Below are positions 18,584 through 27,237 of a stretch of DNA of 64,000 nucleotides, piece after piece (the first letter of the stretch is position 1; the number at the start of each line of letters is the position of its first letter). Location of the stretch: the NCBI RefSeq assembly GCF_000002985.6, contig NC_003284.9, positions 12,834,001-12,898,000 of the forward strand, in the 5' to 3' direction. This DNA comes from Caenorhabditis elegans (Eukaryota > Nematoda > Chromadorea > Rhabditida > Rhabditidae). The position numbers were made by a program, and so were the translations under genes. Below the pieces are notes generated by a model, which saw only the letters and a program-made list of their open reading frames with translations, searched no databases and was not told the origin of the DNA.

Positions 18584-18601
18584 TGTTCTTTATGGGAATT
18601 A

Positions 18602-18611
18602 CTGAAAGAAG
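18602..18611 (-). promoter_or_regulatory. Splice acceptor before the chd-3 start (likely SL trans-splice site)
   Basis: On the minus strand the sequence reads TTCTTTCAG immediately followed by a short leader and the chd-3 ATG at 18583. A strong 3' splice site about 20 nt before a start codon, with no obvious upstream coding exon, is the usual signature of an SL1 outron. A 5' UTR intron is the alternative. Confidence 0.6.
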
Positions 18612-20580
18612 TAATGTTATTAAATTCGTCTTTATATTTTTACGAGGAGAATAAGCGAAGAATAAGAAAACCAGAATTGAATGACCAAGCAACAAAATAA
18701 CTGAGCCTATCTATTTTATGTACAAAGTTTACCGCCGAAATCCTAAATTTTATGCGGACTTAGCAATGGAGCGCAAATGCATAGTTCCAAAAAATACCAA
18801 ATTTCCATCTTGAGAACGGTCTGTGGCTGTGAGTTGAATTACTTTGCCAAATATTTTGTGAGAGACCGGATTGATTTGTTGATTTTTTTTTTATTTTTAA
18901 AAGATTCAAAGATGCTCCACAAAAATTTTTTCTCATAGCGCAAGGATGATGACACAGTGTGAAAATAAGATTCAAGAAAACCCGTTTTTCGGATTTCAAA
19001 ATTATCCAGACTAGTTGGAAGACATTAATGAAGACACACATTAAAAATCTGAATAAGGGGATTGTCCCGCCAGGGGTGTCTCATTGTGTCCCACTCGTTG
19101 CGTCATTGCGGGGACATCTAGTGTGAGGGTCAGAGACGCGCGCGCGCTGGCGTGTTTGTTTACTGCGAACTCGGTCAGATAAAAAAAAATGAGAGAAAGA
19201 GATATGCAACGAGACGAAGACATAACGGGCATAAAAGTTCGAAAGAAGCTCACGTTTGTTCAGAATAACTGATGAGCTTTGTGGAGAGAGGACGAAAACT
19301 GATAAGAAAGTCACAATTTATTTTGGAAAGTTTTAAATAGGACAAAGGTCGAATGATCGAATTTTTTATTCAAATTTTGAAACATGATACAGGATCTCAA
19401 TGGCTAATAGGGAAAATCATGAAAACCATAGAAAATATGATGTAGTAGAGCAAGGAAATAAAATTTTTATCAAATACAAAATTGCAGTCTCGCAATGGAG
19501 AGAGGCGTCGAATGAAAAATCAATGTGGATTAAATGAGGCTGGAGCCGAAGCGAGCACGGACGAATATTTTCCGCAGATTAGCTAGAACGAGAGAAACCA
19601 GATGGGTGGAGTCTTCTCATCCGACGTGTCTCACACGAAAGATGGAGTGACCATGAGAGACCTAACCAACGATCGATAGGCACGAAGGACAGGTGTTTTA
19701 GGACGTGCGCATTGCACACAGCGGTACGAGTGCCCTTGTAAATGAAACTACGAATAGATAGGAACGCATTCGCAGCACTCTTTTTTTGGTAGTCTCATCC
19801 AGGTTCTGATCGAAGAGTGAATTAGAACGGTAGTCTTCAAAATTAGTGAAGGAAGCAAATTAATGCCGATCATTTTAAGCAGTTCGTCGATTTTGTCGAT
19901 TTCGTCAATTTAATATTAAGTTTTTCAGATCCCTAAGCATAAAAACGGTAGAACCACTGTTAACAATAAACGTGCTACTCGATCGTGAAAAAATTGAATG
20001 TGTACTACGTACTACGCACGTATACAGAAAAAAAATACACAACGGAATGTGTATTGAGAGAGCCATCTTCAAACCACATTTTACAAAAATTTGAAACCAT
20101 GTGAATATATATTTTATTGAATTTCTGAACTGAGCTTATCGCATTTTCTAAAGATTAATATACTAAGTGGTGGAGGGGACTAAAATAGCAACATGCAAAC
20201 AAAAAAGAGTTGGAGTTCTGAACAGAGGAATCGAATAAACGTTGCACAAGAATCGATAAACTGCTTGGCTAGTAATTAGACTTTGTAGAGAACGTTACTG
20301 ACTACAGAACTAGAGAAAAAGAGCGAAGACCCGATGTGCACACAACAGATGTCCAGTCGCGCATCAAGGGAACATGTGAGCTGGTACACGCCCAAGGCTC
20401 TTCTAATTGGTATAGAGGATTAGAAAAATCACAGGAGCACACAGATTTTGAGTTTGATCACTGATCTTCATAGATTCCCGTTGATTTTTTTTATGATTCA
20501 GAACATTTTCTGGAAAAAACGTCAAAACCATGAAATTTACATATTCCCATTAAAACCTCCTACGCATTTGTCATGTGACG
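18612..20580. other. Upstream region of chd-3, no gene
   Basis: This lies between the divergent chd-3 and the mini-peptide gene. A GC-rich patch with alternating CG (CGCGCGCGC) lies around 19135-19150 and could be part of the chd-3 promoter. Open frames here are short and show no recognisable protein. Confidence 0.5.
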
Positions 20581-20589
20581 TTTCAGCAC

Positions 20590-20596
20590 TATATAA
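20590..20596 (+). promoter_or_regulatory. TATA box of the mini-peptide gene
   Basis: TATATAA lies 41 bp before the start codon at 20637. There is no splice acceptor between it and the ATG, so the mRNA probably begins about 25-30 bp downstream of the box with a very short untranslated leader. Confidence 0.65.
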
Positions 20597-20636
20597 GAAA
20601 TCAGTCTGTCTTAGAGCATCATTGTAAAATTTCAAC

Positions 20637-20775
20637 ATGAAATCCTTTTCTATTGTCCGATCCGTCTTCCTCTTCCTTATGGTATTTCTTCTGGTCTCTT
20701 TGGCTACAGCAAAAGTGGAATTGGGATGTCACAACTGTAAAAGCATTTGCATCAAGGATATGTGTGTCACCTATT
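20637..20775 (+). CDS. Intronless secreted cysteine-rich mini-peptide, 46 aa
   Basis: A single exon encodes 46 residues. Residues 1-25 form a textbook signal peptide (MKSF then a hydrophobic FLFLMVFLLVSL core ending ATA). The predicted mature peptide is only about 21 residues, starting KVELGCHNC. It holds four cysteines spaced C-x2-C-x3-C-x4-C, enough for two disulfides, with charged residues between. It has a compact gene layout: TATA box 41 bp upstream, stop at 20775, AATAAA 20 bp later. I do not recognise a named family. It could be an antimicrobial-type, signalling or cuticle-associated peptide, but nothing in the sequence decides. It sits between the chd-3 upstream region and tRNA-Pro. 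Confidence 0.8.
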
Positions 20776-20795
20776 AATCCGTCCGACTTCGTTGT

Positions 20796-20801
20796 TCAAT
20801 A
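20796..20801 (+). terminator. Polyadenylation signal of the mini-peptide gene
   Basis: AATAAA occurs 20 bp after the stop at 20775, consistent with a very short 3' UTR that ends before the convergent tRNA-Pro gene. Confidence 0.8.
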
Positions 20802-20839
20802 AATAAGTTGAATTGTTAAAAATTTTCATCAAAATGAAT

Positions 20840-20911
20840 GGGCCGAACCGGGGATTGAACCCGGGACCTCTCGCACCCAAAGCGAGAATCATACCAATAG
20901 ACCATTCGGCC
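20840..20911 (-). tRNA. tRNA-Pro (TGG)
   Basis: On the minus strand a 72-nt cloverleaf forms with a perfect acceptor stem GGCCGAA/TTCGGCC. The anticodon stem TCTCGC/GCGAGA encloses a loop with anticodon TGG. The T arm carries GGGTTCAATCC, and the discriminator base is C. There is no intron. It is convergent with the mini-peptide gene and only 90 bp from the large palindrome. Confidence 0.96.
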
Positions 20912-21245
20912 ATGTTTCCTGGACAATCGCGCGTCTTTCAACCTCCGCCATTCCTTTGATTCACAGCAGCTGCCCATTTTGCGCGTCAAATTAAACGTTT
21001 TCAAGGGAAGTCTTTGAGGGGGTCCGTAGATTTGGGGTTCTCATGCTAAAATTCCTACAGAAGAGTGTTAGTTATGATCTCTCCAAAAAATTTAGCTGCC
21101 CCGGTCAAGTTTCAGCAAAGTTATGACGTTTTGAAATTTCAGTTAAAAACACCATTGAAATCCACTGTCTTACCATGCAATCCACGCAAATCTCAGCTTG
21201 CGTGACCACCGAAAATGTGACACCCACCACATTGAGTTGAAAAAT

Positions 21246-21311
21246 GTCCTCGGTGGCCGAGTTGGGAGTGCGCGCGTCTGATAAGATTTAAGCTTTGGTT
21301 CGATTCCTTCT
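21246..21311 (+). pseudogene. tRNA-like sequence, left arm of palindrome
   Basis: TGGCCGAGTTGGGAG fits a tRNA A-box of the class II (Leu/Ser) type, and GGTTCGATTCC 33 bp later is a consensus B-box. A loop-like CTGATAA lies between. The acceptor and anticodon stems do not pair convincingly, so I call it a tRNA-derived relic. The internal Pol III promoter boxes look intact. Confidence 0.5.
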
Positions 21312-22299
21312 ATTTTTGAAATATTTTTGTAAGTTGAATAAAGTTGTAAAACAACTCATTCAAACATTTTTGCGCATTTTTAAAGTGATTTTATTCTTAT
21401 TCGGGAACCTAGAATCATTGTCCGCACTTTTTGGAAATTTTTATTTTTTTCATTTTTGTTCAAAATTTCTTGATCAACTCCAAGCAAAAAAATCAAAAAA
21501 TTTCATTTTTCTAAACAATTATGAAATTGCTATGTTGTTGTTCAGAAATGTATGAAACGTACATTACACAAGTTTTAACTCTCTATTCGCAAGTAAACCG
21601 TCGAAATGATCTACATCTCACGAACTTTGTGCAAAATATTTAACCAACTTTGAAGTTGCATAACTTCGTTGAGATAAATTATTTTGAAAAATGATCAACT
21701 AACAAAATGTTTGTTGAATAACAGTGAACAAAGTTTTAGTTATAAACTTTTTGATACCTCCAGCTACAAAGAAGAAAACAAGGTTGGCATTTGGCTAGTT
21801 TTTCTATTAACATTGTGTTTTGGAAAACGGTCACAACTTTTTGGTGGCTGAAGGTATCAAAAAGTTTATAACTAAAACTTTGTTCACTGTTATTCAACAA
21901 ACATTTTGTTAGTTGATCATTTTTCAAAATAATTTATCTCAACGAAGTTATGCAACTTCAAAGTTGGTTAAATATTTTTCACAAAGTTCGTGAGATGTAT
22001 CATTTCGACGGTTTACTTGCGAATAGAGAGTTAAAACTTGTGTAATGTACGTTTCATACATTTCTGAACAACAACATAGCAATTTCATAATTGTTTAGAA
22101 AAATGAAATTTTTTGATTTTTTTGCTTGGAGTTGATCAAGAAATTTTGAACAAAAATGAAAAAAATAAAAATTTCCAAAAAGTGCGGACAATGATTCTAG
22201 GTTCCCGAATAAGAATAAAATCACTTTAAAAATGCGCAAAAATGTTTGAATGAGTTGTTTTACAACTTTATTCAACTTACAAAAATATTTCAAAAATAG

Positions 22300-22365
22300 A
22301 AGGAATCGAACCAAAGCTTAAACCTTATCAGACGCGCGCACTCCCAACTCGGCCACCGAGGACAT
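22300..22365 (-). pseudogene. tRNA-like sequence, right arm of palindrome
   Basis: This is the mirror copy of 21246-21311, with one visible base difference (AAGG in place of AAGA after the loop). The A-box and B-box are both retained. The two copies point towards each other and therefore towards the centre of the inverted repeat. Confidence 0.5.
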
Positions 22366-22839
22366 TTTTCAACTCAATGTGGTGGGTGTCACATTTTCGG
22401 TGGTCACGCAAGCTGAGATTTGCGTGGATTGCATGGTAAGACAGTGGATTTCAATGGTGTTTTTAACTGAAATTTCAAAACGTCATAACTTTGCTGAAAC
22501 TTGACCGGGGCAGCTAAATTTTTTGGAGAGATCATAACTAACACTCTTCTGTAGGAATTTTAGCATGAGAATCCCAAATCTACGGACCCCCTCAAAGACT
22601 TCCCTTGTTAGGTCGTAAATGTGACGTTCATACGCAAACACCATACTCGTTTTTGTTGTGAGTTTTCTAAATCTGAAAGATTATTAGAATATTTGTGAAA
22701 ACTTATAGAGACAGAATTACGAGTTCAATTTCATTTTTTGTTGTCATAAGCGAGAAAAGGGGGTGTTTGATTTGAATTGGGTATTTTTTGGGTAATTTCG
22801 TTAATTGGGTAAGGAAGGGTATTCTAAATTCTTAGAAAA

Positions 22840-23273
22840 TCAGAAAAGAGCAGTGAAATGTTTGATGAAAAGGCCTCGAGTCACGTTTTGAGAAGAGATC
22901 CTAACAGATGGCTCAAAATTTGTACTGAATGGGAGCCCTGCCACAACAAAAACTGGAAGAGAGCAACTGGTTAACCGAAGAAACGATGGACAAAAGACAT
23001 TGACGACGCCTTCAAATCGTTTAACAACCCGAGGCTCTTCAAGGAAGAGTTGTAAAAGATTTGGAATCCTTTCTCCAAAGGTTCCATGGTTATAGAGCGC
23101 CCGCACTGAACGTGAAAACTGGAGAGAATTTGTCCGAAGTTGCTTGTTAACTTGATCCAAACGGACTTCAAAGTATCAAAGTAAGTAACTCCAGTAGAGA
23201 AGCGCACATGCTGAAGAAGGCACCCTAGAAGGTAATGAAAAGGTGGGAAGAGGTACTGGATGTGAATCAACAT
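22840..23273 (-). pseudogene. Possible coding relic with shifted frames
   Basis: Two overlapping minus-strand frames of 100 and 106 codons run through a block that is GC-richer than its surroundings. The first runs from 23273 to about 22971 and the second continues to 22840. Neither has clear splice sites that would give a full gene, and I recognise no domain. One explanation is a frameshifted gene fragment. Chance open frames are equally possible. Confidence 0.2.
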
Positions 23274-24000
23274 GTCTCAACTACCAACCAGTATAGTTGG
23301 TACATCTTCAACTTCGCTATCTGCAATCTTTATGACGATGGTCGAAAGGATTTATGTCACTATTGATTGAACATGAAGGAGGTTTACGGGGTTGAAACAA
23401 TTTTAGTTTTTCCCCACAACTGGACACACAATTTTTTCTGCATTAGATTTTGTCAGCTCCAAAACTGTTGCACAGGCTCACCTGCTAGAGACAACTCTCT
23501 CGCACAAAGGTGAGAAGAGACGGTGGTGTGGGTGGTTTGTCTCTCCTTTTATAGTGTTCATAAATAACCTATTGATTGATTTAGATCTCACCGTTGCTGG
23601 GTTGCTAATGACATGTAGACTCTTCTACTGTTTTTAGATTTTAGTTTTACCCGGTTCTTTTATGAAACGACATTCAAATTAGGTGTTTGATATTCCGAAC
23701 AATATAATGACTTGTGTTCGCTTCATATGCGTTCGCGTAAATATACACAAAATATTTCTCTCTCTGCGTCTCTATAACTAACTTCATTCTATCAATTGGA
23801 GAAACATTCAAGCGTTCGGATTTCAATCAAATCTTCTGATTAGTTTCCACTTTAAAGTACTCTTTCTCAAAAAAAAAACGTAATACTAACATTTAAAATT
23901 TCCTTCAACATTTACCCGTAGGTGTTTTTTATCAACATTCTTTTCATTCTTTCTCATACGTGTCGTATTTCTCGCACAATTCATCTAAAAATCTAATCCT
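23274..24000. other. 5' flank of the F-box gene
   Basis: No gene is seen. The flank ends with GTTTCAG at 24001-24007, 11 bp before the start codon at 24019, a likely SL trans-splice acceptor for the F-box gene. Confidence 0.5.
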
Positions 24001-24018
24001 GTTTCAGGCAATATCAAA

Positions 24019-25541
24019 ATGAACGATGGTTTCCAGCTGCTGCGTCTCCCTCACCTTGTCATGATCAAGACTTTAAATTTCATGCCAATTGAAGATCTGT
24101 AAGTTTTAAATAGTGAATAATTTTACTAAATGTGCATTGAAATATGTTTGACACTCACAACTGTTTTTATTAATTGAAAAAAAAACACTTCAAACTAATA
24201 TGCAATTTTTAGACTGCAAATTTCGGACAATCCTCTTCTGTATAACTCAATACGTGAACATGTCAATACCGAAAAGTTCACAGTAAACTTTTATACTGAT
24301 CAAAGTCAACTAAAAATCAAAGGTTTCACCTGGCTATTTTACAAAACCAAATTTTGGGATGAAAGTGAATCGATAAAAACCATTGGACCCGTTACTGAAA
24401 AAGCTCATGTATTTAAAAATACGTGGTGGACTCATTCCAAAAACCATCGCGACATAGTTGTGCAACTGGTCCATTTTTTCCAAAACTTTTTTATGAGAGC
24501 CAAATTAGAAACTATTCTCTATATTGCCACTGAAGATAGAAATGAAGAACGGATATCTCAAATGGATCTCAAATTTCTCAAAGAAAGCCAGTACATTGTT
24601 CGTGATGATGCTTCTCAGACAATTCATGAGTATTTGAAAATGTTTTCGAATAACAAGCAGCTTGTTGCCATGGACGGTTTCTCCGATAGGGCTAGAATTG
24701 CGAGAACGAAAATTACCAGTAAAGTCAGATTTCATAGAAATTTAATTGAAAAATTCTAACTCAAAAAATTATGAATAAAGTAAAACAAAAATGACACGTC
24801 AAATTTAACTTCATCACTAATAACAATGTATTCCATCTCAAAAGAAATTTCAACATAAAAACGAAATTTTTCGTGTTGTATCTACCGTTTGAGCTAATTC
24901 TTTATTGCTATCGTCTTTTCCGGCACGCTTAATCAAGATTGAATATTTCGAAGTTAATTTTGATGTGGAAGTTTTTCATAAAATATGACTTGTTTTTCAT
25001 TTTCAAATTTATAACACAGTATCATGCTTTTCAGAATTTTACAAGTGGAAAGTTGCCGGTGAACCCAAATGAATGGTTCGAATACGACTACTTCCATGAA
25101 CGATTATTCGAAATTGTTCTCATCTCAAGACTTATTGTGGATAACCAAAACATACAAACCATAATAAGCTCGTTTGTGGATGGAGAAACATTTGAGAGAT
25201 TGAGGTTTTTGCACTGTCAAAACGCTGACAATATCGATTTGAGATATGCACTCCAAGGAGTGGCCGCTATTGAGTGGACAGAAAACAATGTTTTCATGGA
25301 AAAATTCAAAGGGTGTGTTTTCTTCACAACTCATTGGTTCACGAAAAACTAAGTTTTTTTTTTCAGAATTCCGGCCATGACAAATTACTTCATCGAGACC
25401 GGCTACATAATATGGGATTCCAAGGGCAAAGTGGCAACAGTTCATGTGGATCCCGAAAAATCAACGTTCACTCTAATTGGCTGGGAAAATATCATATCTC
25501 CGAGGCTTATGACGGCTCTTTCTAATTTGGAGTTTAATTAA
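24019..25541 (+). CDS. F-box protein with F-box-associated (FBA_2-type) C-terminal region
   Basis: Four exons (24019-24098, 24213-24723, 25035-25312, 25367-25541) give 347 residues, a usual size for nematode F-box proteins. Residues 7-35 resemble an F-box (LLRLPHLVMIKTLNFM, then PIEDLLQIS), the SKP1-binding motif of SCF ubiquitin ligases. The end of the protein has the KGKVATVHV-then-hydrophobic pattern typical of worm F-box-associated domains. Substrate is unknown. The family is large and fast evolving in Caenorhabditis. The exon 2-3 junction uses a weak donor (AAA then GTCAGA). Without that splice, translation stops at 24759 after 11 more codons, followed by an AATAAA at 24774-24779. A truncated isoform or two separate genes are therefore alternatives. 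Confidence 0.75.
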
Positions 25542-25610
25542 ATTTTTAGGAATCATATTGCCGACGTAATAATGTATTTTTTATAATAACATGTCATTTT
25601 ATTGAAAAAC

Positions 25611-25616
25611 AATAAA
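25611..25616 (+). terminator. Polyadenylation signal of the F-box gene
   Basis: AATAAA lies 70 bp after the stop codon at 25541 in an AT-rich context. Confidence 0.75.
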
Positions 25617-27115
25617 ATATGTACATACGCGAACCATGTTCTGATTGTTGTGTTGAAAAATAAATTCTCAAATACAGCATGACAACCATGACGTAAAGTG
25701 TCCAACGCTACACGGAGAGCAGTTTTCCAAAAAACCTATATTATTAGATATGATAATCACTAATTTTCGAATTATTTTTTCGAATTCAAATATCCGTCTT
25801 CAAATAAATATTCGTTAAAGATATTGTACCTTGCGCAAATTTATTGTTTACCTTTAAAACATCCGAGCATTTTTTGCTTCATGGTTTACCTATTTACTAT
25901 CTTAAATTTACAAACTGTTTTAGATATTATGCAGTAAGATAACAAACCGTTACTACTCCTTTAGAATTATTATTTCCACCGTCAATTTATTGATTCAAAT
26001 ACATGGTTACTTTTTGCTTAACATTTTTCTATTAATATATAAGAAGCAGGACTATGCGGCTGGTAATTCGGGCTGGTAGAGCAAATTTAATGTGTTTCGT
26101 GTGTGAGCAAGTACTAACTTGGAAATAGTTAAAACTTCGGTAGAATAGTGTCTGCTGAACTAATTGTCTGCTGAAATAAGTAATTAGAAAACAATTTTCA
26201 AAAAAAAAAAAATCTATACACACGTTTTTTGAATACAGCCGACACCTGAGAACTTCAAGACGGTGACTGATTTTTTTTTCAGAAACAGACCCATTGGCCA
26301 ACCTATTCAAATTACATAATTTTTTTAATTCGTTATTTGTTGAAACTGTGAAAAGTTTAAACTTGCTCTACTAGCCGACTTGCCAGCCGCTCAGCCCTGA
26401 TAGGAAACCATGATCAGGTTTGAACTAATGCTCAAAAAATCCAATACACATTTGACCCGTTAGATGACACCTTTTCTATCCTTCGACGTCCATCATTGTG
26501 CTCTGTTTACTCTCATTACGCTCCGAGATCGATAATGACCATTTCTTGATGAGGATGAGGGTAACTGAGCATGATGTGCCCAATGTATTCCATTGATTTG
26601 TTTTTGTTTATATTGTTGTTTAAGTTGTTATCTTGATATTCACGTGTTTAAGTGTTTGAAAAATACTTTTATAATTTTTTTAAATAAATTTAATCTCAAA
26701 GATTTTATTATCACTTGTAGGAAAAACAAACTACAAAAATAAGAAAATGAGTACTTATCTTTCGGAAAAATGTTTTTATCTGGAATATGAGATGAAAATC
26801 TGTACATTTCTCGTCTATTGCTCTCCATTTTCTTGTCTATTGACCCAGTTTTACTCTAGTAGTTCTTACCTCCAACGTGGCCTCTCCCATGTTTGCGCAG
26901 AGAGGTCGGTTGGCGCGTTTCTCGTTCCTTGACGCGTTTCCCGATTTAAAGGATTTTCCCCACTCAAAACTTTGTTTTCTCTGGTTTACCTATTTTAAAT
27001 ATAGATTTTTGACTCAATTTCATCGATTAAAATTTTGTATTGATGCTTTTTAATGAAGAATTAAAACTTTTTTGGGTTTTTTCCGAAAATGTTCGAGATA
27101 TTTTGATTCTTATTA
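25617..27115. other. Intergenic region before the ER chaperone gene
   Basis: No gene is seen. It is AT-rich apart from a patch near 26880-26940 with several CG dinucleotides (GGTTGGCGCGTTTC, TTGACGCGTTTC), a possible distal promoter element. Confidence 0.5.
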
Positions 27116-27153
27116 CACGTCAGCATAACGGTAATGCTCCTATCTTACGTCAC
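27116..27153 (+). promoter_or_regulatory. Paired TGACGT-type bZIP sites (candidate UPR elements)
   Basis: CACGTCA at 27116-27122 (TGACGTG on the other strand) and TTACGTCAC at 27145-27153 (TGACGTAA) lie 85-122 bp upstream of the chaperone start codon. TGACGTG is the core of the XBP-1/ATF-6 unfolded-protein-response element. Two such sites before an ER Hsp70-family gene make UPR control likely, but this is inferred from motif and context only. Confidence 0.5.
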
Positions 27154-27237
27154 ACTCTTTTTTCACAATATTTCTTTCTGAAACCATTTATTCGAGTATC
27201 TTTCTAAAATTTATAATTTAATTTTTTTCTTTTCAGA

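Larger units (their letters stand above)
21002..22607. repeat. Nearly perfect 1.6-kb inverted repeat (foldback element)
   Basis: The left arm 21002-21759 and right arm 21852-22607 are reverse complements with very few differences. Their outer ends read CAAGGGAAGTCTTTGAGGG, and a 92-bp spacer lies between them. A stretch of 261 bp in the arms (21295-21555 and 22054-22314) is identical at the amino-acid level of its shadow frame. Each arm contains a tRNA-like sequence (21246-21311 and its mirror). No transposase is present. A transcript through it would form a dsRNA hairpin of about 755 bp. Such near identity implies recent origin or gene conversion between the arms. No obvious target-site duplication is seen at the ends. 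Confidence 0.95.

Noticed and set aside
20816-21004. 62-codon minus-strand frame
   Set aside because: It is the antisense reading through the tRNA-Pro gene and its flank.
21295-21555. 86-codon frame repeated identically at 22054-22314
   Set aside because: The duplication is explained by the palindrome. The frame is Phe/Leu/Lys-rich, typical of random AT-rich sequence, and overlaps the tRNA-like unit.
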